This document shows positions 44,510 to 52,983 of a DNA stretch of 64,000 bases, in pieces. Origin of the DNA: Balneolales bacterium ANBcel1. GTDB taxonomy: Bacteria > Bacteroidota > Rhodothermia > Balneolales > Natronogracilivirgulaceae. Positions within the stretch are counted from its first letter, which is position 1. Each line of letters opens with the position of its first letter. The stretch spans positions 1-64,000 of the forward strand of contig JARULB010000003.1 of the NCBI GenBank assembly GCA_029688905.1, in the 5' to 3' direction. The notes beneath the pieces were generated by a model. It made no database searches and was not told the DNA's origin. It was given only the letters and a program-made list of their open reading frames with translations. The position numbers and the translations under genes are program-made.

Positions 44510-45013
44510 TCATTGTATTATGTATCTGGTGAAATACAAATTGCGTACCGAACGCACACCGATTGCCTCATTTACTTCCACTGCCAGGTCTCTGCGGAGT
44601 TTTTCTCTCTCTTCAAAATCCATAAGATCTCTGACCGTCCGGGAAGTCAGCACATCATTGAAGCGGTCCGTGATCTTCATCATGTTTTTGTCGATCAGCT
44701 CCACATGGTCGTGATGGGCCAATTCCATCCCTATTTGCACCACAAGGAAACGCTGGGCGTTGTTTCCGGAGGGGTTTACGATGAGTTCTTCCATCATGTA
44801 GGTGGTGGTGAAGTCGGGCAGAGATCCGAAAATCCGGACATAAATATCTTCGTAGTGCTCGTCGATCAAAACGTAGGCACCTACAGCCTGACCAAGAATT
44901 AATATTACCAGCAGGAAATATTTTCCCTTGGGCAGAAATTTTGAGTCCTGGACACCCTGGAGTTCTTCCTCGGTTCCGGACACATCCATATTGTTGTCGT
45001 TAAAGGCTGGCAT
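44510..45013 (-). CDS. fliL: Flagellar basal-body protein FliL
   Basis: A 167-residue single-span protein (span at about 28-50), with a periplasmic stomatin-like domain containing Y-M-M-E-E-L-I-V-N-P-S-G-N-N-A-Q-R-F-L-V-V-Q-I-G-M-E, a standard FliL core. It rings the stator and supports torque. It lies between motB and fliM. Confidence 0.9.
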   Translation of the reverse strand: MPAFNDNNMDVSGTEEELQGVQDSKFLPKGKYFLLVILILGQAVGAYVLIDEHYEDIYVRIFGSLPDFTTTYMMEELIVNPSGNNAQRFLVVQIGMELAHHDHVELIDKNMMKITDRFNDVLTSRTVRDLMDFEEREKLRRDLAVEVNEAIGVRSVRNLYFTRYIIQ

Positions 45014-45030
45014 ACCGCTATTATCGGATG

Positions 45031-45774
45031 TTATTCTGCTTCGCTCAAGCCCCTTTGATATATTGGAATACTTTCCTGAAGATCGATGAACTGATCGTCG
45101 TACCGGACATATATTTCGACTCGTCTGTTGGCACGCCGGCCCTCGGGAGTCGTATTCGTATCCACCGGACGATATTCGCCATAACTGCTTGCTTTGAAAT
45201 GATCTGGTGGCAAGCCGCTCGTTTCCTTGATAAATCGTACCACCGAAATTGACCGAGATGCCCCCAGATCCCAGTTTGACCGGTAGTAGGCCGATTGCCG
45301 GAGCGGCACATTGTCGGTATGGCCCTGTACTTCTATTTCGTAAATGTCCTCGCTGAACAGTACGGCAATTTCCGACAGGATATTCCTCGCCTCCGGCAGC
45401 AAGTCGGAGGAGCCGCTGTTGAACGTCACCGATTCACTAAGCGTAATGCGAATGCCCTCCGGGATGAGGTCAATTTCAAAATGATCTTCCAGCTGCCGCT
45501 CTTCAATATAATCAAGAAGAGCCTGCCAGCGCTCAAGGCGTTGCTCACGCAACCTCCTGTTATCTTCGATCTGGATGGATGACTGATTCATAACCGACTC
45601 CTGCTGCTTCATCACACCCTTCCCTCCCTGAAAGCGCTGCAGAAAATCCTGCAGGGTATCCAGGTCGACGCCGGGCGTCAGCATGTACAAAACCACGAAG
45701 AAAACCAGCAGCAACGTAACCATGTCGCTGTAGGTCATCAACCAGTTTCCAGTGTCTTTCTTAGATCTTCCCAT
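45031..45774 (-). CDS. motB: Stator protein MotB
   Basis: A 247-residue protein. A single membrane span (about 12-33) carries the proton/sodium-binding aspartate D17 in T-Y-S-D-M-V-T-L-L-L. An OmpA-like peptidoglycan-binding domain fills about 125-235 (E-V-Q-G-H-T-D-N-V-P, A-S-R-S-I-S-V-V-R). The cytoplasmic N-terminus is very short. Whether protons or sodium drive it cannot be read. It overlaps motA by 37 nt. Confidence 0.95.
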   Translation of the reverse strand: MGRSKKDTGNWLMTYSDMVTLLLVFFVVLYMLTPGVDLDTLQDFLQRFQGGKGVMKQQESVMNQSSIQIEDNRRLREQRLERWQALLDYIEERQLEDHFEIDLIPEGIRITLSESVTFNSGSSDLLPEARNILSEIAVLFSEDIYEIEVQGHTDNVPLRQSAYYRSNWDLGASRSISVVRFIKETSGLPPDHFKASSYGEYRPVDTNTTPEGRRANRRVEIYVRYDDQFIDLQESIPIYQRGLSEAE

Positions 45775-46616
45775 CCGCTGCTCTGTTGTTCAACCCAGTA
45801 CTTGTAGAGTTTTTCTTCCCGCTCCTTGGTGATGCGGGTATTGTCATGGAACTGCAGGTATTCGGCTCTGCTTTTCGGTTCCACGTAGTTCAGCATTTTT
45901 TTCTCCATCAAGCGCGGGTTTTCGCCTTCCACTATCGACATGATCGCAACCCGGAACATGCGCTTGCGGTTCAGATCCAGCTCACTCAGGAATTCCAGTT
46001 TACCGGCAAGCGGATTAAACACCATATTGGCAAAAATTGTCCCGTAAAGCGTGGTGAGAAGTGCAACGGAGAGGCCTGCGCCAAGTGTTTCGGGGTCGGA
46101 GATGTTCTGAAGCATCAGAATCATGCCGATAACGGTTCCGATCATTCCGAAGGCCGGAGCGTAGGAGGCCATGGAATAGAGCACATTGATGGAGATCTCC
46201 ATCCTGCGCTCGATACTCTTGATCTGGTCGCCGAGGATGACTTCGAGGTTGTCTTTGCTGATTCCGTCGATGGCGAGCTGCATTCCGTTCTGCAGAAACT
46301 GGTCTTCGATGTACTGGACATCGTTGTCGAGAGGAATCAGTCCGCCACGGCGCGCCCTCCGGGCAAACAGGTTCATCAGCTCCACATCGGTGCGAAGGTC
46401 CACCGCTTTTGCCCGCATCATGTTGGTGATAACCTGGAAGCTGTCGCTGATATTCTCCCAGCTGTAGTTCACCATGGTCGCCGCGATAACACCTCCAAGT
46501 ACGATTAATACCGAGGAGAGACTCGCAAAGGCTACCAGACTGCCCTGAGTCGTAATGGCCAACCCCACCAGTGTGAAGCCACCGATAAATCCTATGAGTG
46601 TTGAGCGGTCTAACAT
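45738..46616 (-). CDS. motA: Stator protein MotA
   Basis: A 292-residue protein with four spans. The start S-T-L-I-G-F-I-G-G-F-T-L-V-G-L-A-I is the usual MotA first helix. The third and fourth spans lie at about 150-205 (P-A-F-G-M-I-G-T-V-I-G-M-I and L-L-T-T-L-Y-G-T-I-F-A-N-M-V-F-N-P), with the proline and polar residues needed for torque. The cytoplasmic loop between holds charged residues for FliG. A sigma-28-type promoter ends eight bases before the start. Confidence 0.96.
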   Translation of the reverse strand: MLDRSTLIGFIGGFTLVGLAITTQGSLVAFASLSSVLIVLGGVIAATMVNYSWENISDSFQVITNMMRAKAVDLRTDVELMNLFARRARRGGLIPLDNDVQYIEDQFLQNGMQLAIDGISKDNLEVILGDQIKSIERRMEISINVLYSMASYAPAFGMIGTVIGMILMLQNISDPETLGAGLSVALLTTLYGTIFANMVFNPLAGKLEFLSELDLNRKRMFRVAIMSIVEGENPRLMEKKMLNYVEPKSRAEYLQFHDNTRITKEREEKLYKYWVEQQSSGWEDLRKTLETG

Positions 46617-46623
46617 GCTTGAG

Positions 46624-46650
46624 TTATCGGCCGGAAGCCGAAAAACTCAA
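46624..46650 (-). promoter_or_regulatory. Sigma-28-type promoter immediately upstream of motA
   Basis: On the minus strand TTGAGTTT (46650-46643), eleven bases and a perfect GCCGATAA (46631-46624). The -35 has one or two mismatches from TAAAGTTT. The predicted start point falls within a base or two of the motA ATG (46616), implying an almost leaderless mRNA. Confidence 0.6.
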
Positions 46651-46816
46651 GGGGTGGAAACCCAGTGATTACAGAGTTCACACCCCTCTGTCAGCATGTC
46701 GCCACCACGCCACTTGCTAACCGAAGCCGCAACTATCGATTTCTGCGTGCGGGAATCCGGTCAGGCCCGGGCCACTACCCGGTCCGACCGTACCCTGATA
46801 TTATTTATTTTACGGA

Positions 46817-48091
46817 TTATCGTTTCAGGTTGACCGCCTCCATCAGCATTTCATCTGCGGTGGAGATCACTCTGGCGTTGGACTGATACGCTCTTTGCGA
46901 GGTGATCATTTCGGTAAACTCCTTGGCCAGATCCACATTCGACCCCTCAAGAGAGCCGGCATTGATAGTGGTGTCGGACATGGCGTCAGCCGAGTTGATA
47001 AATACTTCACCGGCTGCCGAGGTAGCGCGGAACAATCCGCTGCCGACCATTTCCAGTCCGTGGTCGTTCTGTACCTGTGCCATTGCTATTTGCGCAAGCG
47101 TTGCATTCTTTCCATTGTCGTAGATCCCTGAAATTCTTCCGTCACCATCGATTGCCACATCCAGGAGCTGGCCCTGGGCGTAGCCGTCCTGGGAAAGCAC
47201 CTTGGCGGTATTGGTTCCGGAAAACTGGGTAAGCACCGCGCCCTTGCTGCGGTCATTCAGTTCCACATTGATTTCAAAATCACTGGCCCCACCGCCGGGA
47301 GATACCTCGATAGCAGGGATCGAGCTCACATCCAGCTCTCCGCTCTCTGTGAAAGTCACTTCGGCGTCCGTCACCGGGTTACCGGCGGCATCCACAAAAA
47401 TGGCATCGGCATCATCGGGCGATGAAACCGCAACATCCCACTCGTTATCGATGATATTGCCGTCGACATCCTGCTTGCGAGTGAAAGTAAGCAGCAGGGA
47501 ATAGGCACTGCCCAGCCCGTCATAGACTGTAGTGCTCATACGTACCGGCTCATCTCCCGAGAGGTTTCCGGTAAGGGTGATCTCTTCGGTAGCTTTGGGT
47601 GACAGAGCCTGCTCAAAATCGATAGAAATTTTCGATGTGCTTCCACCGGGTGTGATGGTACCGTCGTTATTGGCGTTATATCCCTGCACATGCCGTCCTC
47701 CCTGATCTACCAGGAAACCGTCTTTGTTAAAGACAAAATTGCCGGCGCGGGTCATGTAGGTTTCTCCCTGGTCAGCTACCAGAAAATAGCCACGGCCTTC
47801 AATGGCAAGATCGGTGCCGCGACCGGTATTCTGCATGACTCCCTGTGTGAAATCACGGTCGATGGATCCGATGCGCACCCCCAGGCCTACCTGATTGCTC
47901 ATCTGGGGGGATGACTCCCCGCCGGCATCGGCTCTGCCCAGACGCTGACTCATCAGCTCGGCAAAGGTAACCCGGGACGATTTGAACCCGGTCGTCTCCA
48001 CATTGGCAATATTATTACCGATCACATCCATTTTGGTTTGAAATGATCGCAAACCACTCACACCTGAATTTAATGCTCTGATTAATGCCAT
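46817..48091 (-). CDS. flgE: Hook protein FlgE
   Basis: A 424-residue axial protein. The start, L-N-S-G-V-S-G-L-R-S-F-Q-T-K-M-D-V-I-G-N-N-I-A-N-V, has the hook signature; the C-terminus ends F-T-E-M-I-T-S-Q-R-A-Y-Q-S-N-A-R-V-I-S-T-A. The central domains are acidic and have FlgE-like D1/D2 folds. GGAGAA lies eight bases before the ATG, a clear ribosome-binding site. FlgE polymerises on the FlgD cap to a length set by FliK. The 85 nt before it, after flgD, contain a 6-bp hairpin (GGCAGC/GCTGCC). Confidence 0.96.
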   Translation of the reverse strand: MALIRALNSGVSGLRSFQTKMDVIGNNIANVETTGFKSSRVTFAELMSQRLGRADAGGESSPQMSNQVGLGVRIGSIDRDFTQGVMQNTGRGTDLAIEGRGYFLVADQGETYMTRAGNFVFNKDGFLVDQGGRHVQGYNANNDGTITPGGSTSKISIDFEQALSPKATEEITLTGNLSGDEPVRMSTTVYDGLGSAYSLLLTFTRKQDVDGNIIDNEWDVAVSSPDDADAIFVDAAGNPVTDAEVTFTESGELDVSSIPAIEVSPGGGASDFEINVELNDRSKGAVLTQFSGTNTAKVLSQDGYAQGQLLDVAIDGDGRISGIYDNGKNATLAQIAMAQVQNDHGLEMVGSGLFRATSAAGEVFINSADAMSDTTINAGSLEGSNVDLAKEFTEMITSQRAYQSNARVISTADEMLMEAVNLKR

Positions 48092-48175
48092 AACTTTTCT
48101 CCTTGTTTTGTAATCGGCAGCATAGAGCCGCTGCCTTACCCACTACGGGCGCTGTTATTTGTTTTTAATTAAAAA

Positions 48176-48853
48176 TCATAACGGGAGGCCGATCTCCTCG
48201 ACATCACCAATGGGTATATCAATACCGTTTACGGTAAGTTTAACCCCGTCGCCGGTATACCGCACTTTGGAGGCGACTCCTTCCACATAGGTCAGTGCCG
48301 CGACACCGGATTCCTCATTCGATGCTTCAATCGAAACCCGGTAGTTGCCGTCCGGCACCCGGTTTCCATACTCGTTGCGTCCGTCCCACTCCCAGGAGTG
48401 GTCTCCGCCCGCCATATTACTCACACTTTCGCGTCGGATTTCACGCCCGCTCTCATTGCGGATGACAATGTCAACCTGCGATGCGGAGTTGTTCAGCTTG
48501 TAGTTGATTTTTGACGATTCTCCGGAGTTGAGCATTACAACATCCGACAGCGCTTTTACATTCTTGCCGGTAAGCGATGCGGCCAGGGAATTTGTCAGTC
48601 CGGTGCTCATCATATCCTGGCTCTCCTGGAGCTTGTTGATGCCCTGGTTGACATTGATCAGCTGCTCCACCGAGTTGAACTGTGCCAGCTGTGCCGCAAA
48701 ATCGGCGCCGTCCAGCGGGTTAAGCGGATCCTGATGGCGCATCTGCGATACCAGGAGCTGCAGAAACTGCTGCTGTCCCATCTCGTTGCGCTTGGCCGGG
48801 TCCTGCCTGTTGAACATGGCCGATGTCTGAGAATTGATATTGTGTATATCCAT
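48176..48853 (-). CDS. flgD: Hook cap scaffold FlgD
   Basis: A 225-residue protein. The N-terminus Q-Q-F-L-Q-L-L-V-S-Q-M-R-H-Q-D-P-L-N-P is the diagnostic FlgD motif. A FlgD Ig-like domain (about 120-185) has W-E-W-D-G-R-N-E-Y-G-N-R-V-P-D-G-N-Y. It caps the growing hook and is removed when the hook is complete. It starts 11 nt after the fliK stop. Confidence 0.95.
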   Translation of the reverse strand: MDIHNINSQTSAMFNRQDPAKRNEMGQQQFLQLLVSQMRHQDPLNPLDGADFAAQLAQFNSVEQLINVNQGINKLQESQDMMSTGLTNSLAASLTGKNVKALSDVVMLNSGESSKINYKLNNSASQVDIVIRNESGREIRRESVSNMAGGDHSWEWDGRNEYGNRVPDGNYRVSIEASNEESGVAALTYVEGVASKVRYTGDGVKLTVNGIDIPIGDVEEIGLPL

Positions 48854-48864
48854 TGTTTAGTCCG

Positions 48865-51747
48865 TTATGCCGTCCATTCCATCTGGTTATATCCGAAATT
48901 CCTTATGCTTTGCGGGGCCACTTTTTCCACCTGCATGGGTTTGGCATCGCTGCCGGAAGCGGGGTTATGCTCTTGCCTGCCTTCGTCGGATTGCGAATCC
49001 CCGAAGAATCCGGCGAACTCATCCATTCCCCTGTTATCCAGCTGCAATTCGATTTCAATATCACACTCTTTCTGCAGGTGATCACGCAGTTCCTGGTAAT
49101 GGTGCTGGAGCATGCGTCCGAGCTCCGAAGCGCTGGAACCCAGCTTCAGCTGGAGCACTCCGTCCACTTCCCGAACCGATATCCGGATGTTGCTTCCGTC
49201 GTCCATCGTAAACCGGTGATTCTGCCAGCTGCCGGAGTTGGACGAACCCGATTCACGGGCTGTCTGGACAAAGCGTGTCAGGGCGGGTATCACCTCACGG
49301 CGAATTTCCGCGTTCATGATCGGTATCTGTCCCATTCTGGATGCGGATGCTGCCGAATCGCGTTTTTCCTCTTCCGCGCTGTCCGAAGTGTCGACGTCCA
49401 TTACATATTTTTTCCACTCAAAGTCTTCTTCATCGGTGGATGACATCTCACCGAATACAACGCTTGATACCGGTTGCAGGGCGGACACCGACTGTGTTTG
49501 CGTCACCTCTCCACTGCTTCCGGAAATGACCGGAACACGGATGGTTTCAGACGATGTAACCCGCTCGGTAAAAGCGTTTATGTGAGCTTCATACCTGGCC
49601 GACCGGATTCCGGTTACATGGGCATCCTCCCTGCCCGCGGTCTTGCCTGACCGCAGATCCGCTGCATCCACAGCTGCTGCCGGTGCTTCGGAAGTTCTGT
49701 TCGTTTCCAGAGCCGCGCGCTCTCCTTTCGGGGGCTGCTCCTGTACGTTTCCGGTCGACTCCGCCCGAGCCGCCTGCTCCAGCCGCCGGGCAATTTCCCG
49801 GGTCATGGACGCGAATCTCAGCGACTCCTGAACTCCTTTGCTGTTACGATCGGCGTTATCAGCAGACGCCGCAATGCGGTCGCCCATCGAATCTGTGCTG
49901 CCGGATGAACCCGATCCCGAAACCGAATCCGGCTTCATGGCCCGTTCACCCAAAAACGTCGCTTGCGCACGCTCACCGGTTCTGTTTTCCTGCTGGGTTC
50001 CGGTGCCGACCGGTGTCGTCTGCCGGTCTGCGGCCTGCCCATCGCTGCGGCCGATGCCATTCGCGTTGGTGCGAGACGTGTCGGTCTCCCGGCGTTCGGA
50101 TTCCGGCTTATGATTTTCTGTTGCCCGGCCGGATTCTTTCTTCACGGAGTCTTTATCACGGGATGACACGTCCGATCCTGTTTTGGAATCCTTGTCTGAG
50201 TCTGTTGAGGAGTCCTTTTCGGATTCGCCTGTCACACCCTTTCCGGATTCCTTGCTGGCATCCGCACCATAGTTTCTTCCGGAGTCTGCAGCAAAACCGG
50301 TTTTTGAGCTCGTGCCGTAGCCGGGGTTATGTCCGTTTTTACCCTCCGGTTCGTTTGATGTTCCCGAACCCTTTCCGGACCCGGAGTTCTTGTCGCCGGT
50401 AAGACCGCCAGAATGGTTCCGGTTTGAGCCACTTTCGGGTTCGGAGTGCTTATCATTACCCGAGAGATGACCGGTGCCGGGATTGTTGCCCGCCCCCGGA
50501 GCCAAACCGGCCGAATGCCCTTCATTGTCTTCGCCGGATCCATACGGTATTTCAGTCTCTGCGGCAGCATTTTCCTCATCGTATCCCGGTTGGGGCACGC
50601 CATCTGTCTCGGAGCTTTGTTCATCCGTATCACCGGCATCGGCCGCATCGGAATCACTTGCCCCCAGACTGTTTTCATCATCCTTTACGGCTGTTCCGGC
50701 ATCCCCGGAATCCTTTGCGGGTTCGTCCGCTTTGCCTGATTCCGGCACTCTTTCTGCGCCGCCGCCAACTGCTTCAGTAGTACCGTGTTCCGGTGATGCC
50801 GGTTCAACTCCCGTGTATTCGGTTTCCGAATCCACATGCAGACCGTATCCGGATCCGCTCTTTGCCTTTTCCGACGCATCGCCGTCACCGGCAGATAATT
50901 CCGCCCCCGCGGAGAAGCCGGTATCACCGGACTCATGCTCTGGTCCATCCACCTGAATTCCGGCGGATGAACCCAAAAAATCTTTTTTGGAAACATCGTT
51001 GCCAAAATCCAAACCGGTGGTGGCGCCCGGCCAGCTAACTGCTTTTTCCCCCTCTGTTTCCTGTTGCGAAACAGAACGGTTCGTCACAGCTTCGTTCGCG
51101 GATCCGGCCCAATGATTTGCTTCATCTTCATCGGATCCGTCCATGCTTCCTGCCCCGAAAGCATGTTGCGCTGTGGAACCCTGGCCGGGCGCACCTCCAC
51201 CGGTTTGCCCCTTTGTCAAGAACACTTCTTCTTCTATAATATCTTCGCCATCGGCAGATGGAATGACAACCCGCTCAAGTACGGATGTGTCGCCTTCGTC
51301 CGTCTGCGGTGCCACGGAAAGCGTCACGTACGGCTTCTCACCTTCGGCGGCCTGCAAATGTCGACTGCCCAGGTTGTTATCGCCATCCGCCGGCACTTTC
51401 TGTGAGTGCTCCGGACGGACACCCAGACCACCCCCGGCAGCAGTCTGCATTAATCGGCTTCCCAAACCGACATGGGATAATCTTCGGGAACTACTGTCGC
51501 CGCTTTCGGAACGACTATCCGCCTTCTCTCCCGAACCATTCTTCGATCCTGAATCATCGGCGATTCCGCTTGACTTGTTCCCGGAATCGGAATCTCTGTT
51601 TAAGGATTGCCAGACACTGGAGAACGGCCGGGATTCCCCCTGATTTGTTTGCAAGGAGGCCAGCGAAGGCGTAGACGCTGAACCGACACGGCCATCTGTT
51701 CCGGCACCGGGAAAACTTTTCTGACTCACAAAGGGAAAACTGCTCAT
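48865..51747 (-). CDS. fliK: FliK, hook-length control protein, unusually long
   Basis: A 960-residue protein, more than twice the usual 400. The first 800 residues are low-complexity (Ser, Gly, Asp, Glu, Thr, Lys, Asn), with many S-G-x/D-S-G runs and hardly any hydrophobic core, as expected of an extended molecular ruler. The C-terminal domain (about 845-935; Q-N-H-R-F-T-M-D-D-G-S-N-I-R-I, then L-Q-L-K-L-G and Y-Q-E-L-R-D-H-L-Q-K) is the FliK domain that contacts FlhB to switch specificity. It overlaps the MotE-like gene by four bases and is followed by flgD. Confidence 0.88.
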   Translation of the reverse strand: MSSFPFVSQKSFPGAGTDGRVGSASTPSLASLQTNQGESRPFSSVWQSLNRDSDSGNKSSGIADDSGSKNGSGEKADSRSESGDSSSRRLSHVGLGSRLMQTAAGGGLGVRPEHSQKVPADGDNNLGSRHLQAAEGEKPYVTLSVAPQTDEGDTSVLERVVIPSADGEDIIEEEVFLTKGQTGGGAPGQGSTAQHAFGAGSMDGSDEDEANHWAGSANEAVTNRSVSQQETEGEKAVSWPGATTGLDFGNDVSKKDFLGSSAGIQVDGPEHESGDTGFSAGAELSAGDGDASEKAKSGSGYGLHVDSETEYTGVEPASPEHGTTEAVGGGAERVPESGKADEPAKDSGDAGTAVKDDENSLGASDSDAADAGDTDEQSSETDGVPQPGYDEENAAAETEIPYGSGEDNEGHSAGLAPGAGNNPGTGHLSGNDKHSEPESGSNRNHSGGLTGDKNSGSGKGSGTSNEPEGKNGHNPGYGTSSKTGFAADSGRNYGADASKESGKGVTGESEKDSSTDSDKDSKTGSDVSSRDKDSVKKESGRATENHKPESERRETDTSRTNANGIGRSDGQAADRQTTPVGTGTQQENRTGERAQATFLGERAMKPDSVSGSGSSGSTDSMGDRIAASADNADRNSKGVQESLRFASMTREIARRLEQAARAESTGNVQEQPPKGERAALETNRTSEAPAAAVDAADLRSGKTAGREDAHVTGIRSARYEAHINAFTERVTSSETIRVPVISGSSGEVTQTQSVSALQPVSSVVFGEMSSTDEEDFEWKKYVMDVDTSDSAEEEKRDSAASASRMGQIPIMNAEIRREVIPALTRFVQTARESGSSNSGSWQNHRFTMDDGSNIRISVREVDGVLQLKLGSSASELGRMLQHHYQELRDHLQKECDIEIELQLDNRGMDEFAGFFGDSQSDEGRQEHNPASGSDAKPMQVEKVAPQSIRNFGYNQMEWTA

Positions 51748-52304
51748 AGCATCACCTCGCTCATCAGTTTGGCTGCGCGCTGCGGAGAGAGTGAGCGCAA
51801 CAGCTTTTCACGCTGAATGGTACCGCCGGACTGATACAACCGCACCAGCTGCCCGTCATCCATCTCCCTGATAATCGGTGCCAGCTCTTCTTCATCCAGG
51901 TTCAGCAGGCTTTTCACCCGCTCCCCAAACTCTTCATCACTCATGTAAAACGTGCTGCCGCGCTGAACCGGCTCTGTCGCAGATTCCGCTACCGGCATAA
52001 AATCTTCCAGTTTTTCCCACTCCTTTAACTCAAGCTCCAGATCCTCATTCAGCAGCTGCAGGGAATCGACCGTACTGCGCAGACTGCGATTATCCGCTCG
52101 AAGACGTTCCATCTCCGCTTTCCACTCCTCGACTTCCTCATCGGTCAGCGGTCCCGCGCCCGGAAACCCATCTCCGTCCTGTTCATCCCACTGGGTCAGC
52201 TGTTCGTACTGTTCCGGATTAATCTGGGGATACAGGAAGAATATCAGCGCAAACACGCCCACAAAAGAGCCAACAATAATGCCGGGGATTTTGAGATATT
52301 TCAT
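51744..52304 (-). CDS. MotE/YlxF-like flagellar protein with MgtE-N-type domain
   Basis: A 186-residue protein. A single span (about 8-25) is followed by a coiled coil (about 60-100, W-K-A-E-M-E-R-L-R-A-D-N-R-S-L-R) and a C-terminal helical domain (L-L-R-S-L-S-P-Q-R-A-A-K-L-M-S-E-V). The end matches the MgtE-N-like repeat seen in MotE/FlbB/YlxF proteins. These sit between fliJ and fliK in many operons and act near the stator or MS ring as chaperone or adaptor. The precise role here is inferred only from position and layout. Confidence 0.72.
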   Translation of the reverse strand: MKYLKIPGIIVGSFVGVFALIFFLYPQINPEQYEQLTQWDEQDGDGFPGAGPLTDEEVEEWKAEMERLRADNRSLRSTVDSLQLLNEDLELELKEWEKLEDFMPVAESATEPVQRGSTFYMSDEEFGERVKSLLNLDEEELAPIIREMDDGQLVRLYQSGGTIQREKLLRSLSPQRAAKLMSEVML

Positions 52305-52407
52305 CTTGTCAGTTTGTTGTCATTGGGTACTTTGCGGATCATTTCCACACCGGGCATCAATTGATGCTCCCCAGTGCTGCCGGATCCTTGCCGCACCTGG
52401 CGGACCG

Positions 52408-52836
52408 TTACCTGCCGAAGTATTGGGCCGCAATTTCATCCATGTGCTTCTGTTCCATCCGATCTGCCTCTTCCCGGAACGCGCTGTGCTCGCGGTCCTT
52501 GATCTTTTCGAGGATATGCGTTTCGCGGTGAGCTTTCAGCAGCTTGTCACGTTCGCGATTGACCTCATCCTGCGCCTTACCCGCATCACGATCGATTTTT
52601 CCCATCATCTGGTGCGTGTGCTCCATGTGCGCATAGGCATTTCTGAGTTTCCGGATATCATAAACCGACGCCTTTTCCTTCTCCCCCAGAAACTGCTTGA
52701 GTTCATCGGCTATTTCGGATTTCCGCTCGTCGAGGATCTGCTTGATCCGCTGCTTTTCAGCAAGCTTCTGCTGTTGAATCTTTTCCTTGTGCTCACGGAC
52801 GCGAAGGACCGGTTCGAGTGAGAATCTGAATTTCAT
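52408..52836 (-). CDS. fliJ: Export ATPase stalk protein FliJ
   Basis: A 142-residue coiled-coil protein. The family opening F-R-F-S-L-E-P-V-L-R-V-R-E-H-K-E is plain, and the rest is highly charged helix with Gln-rich heptads. FliJ rotates in the FliI hexamer and connects to FlhA. The ATG at 52836 is preferred, as FliJ starts right before that motif; an in-frame ATG at 52887 would add 17 residues. Between it and fliI lie about 150 nt with nothing recognised. Confidence 0.88.
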   Translation of the reverse strand: MKFRFSLEPVLRVREHKEKIQQQKLAEKQRIKQILDERKSEIADELKQFLGEKEKASVYDIRKLRNAYAHMEHTHQMMGKIDRDAGKAQDEVNRERDKLLKAHRETHILEKIKDREHSAFREEADRMEQKHMDEIAAQYFGR

Positions 52837-52983
52837 ATGCGGTTCGGTTACTGATTTCAAAAGGTGCCTGTACTGCTCACGATCCATGGGCGCTTAGACC
52901 ATCCATGGATTGCCGTGGATTTGGCTTCAATGATATCACCATCCAAAACCGTGCCGGAATGATGAAAAAAAGTTGAGAATACG

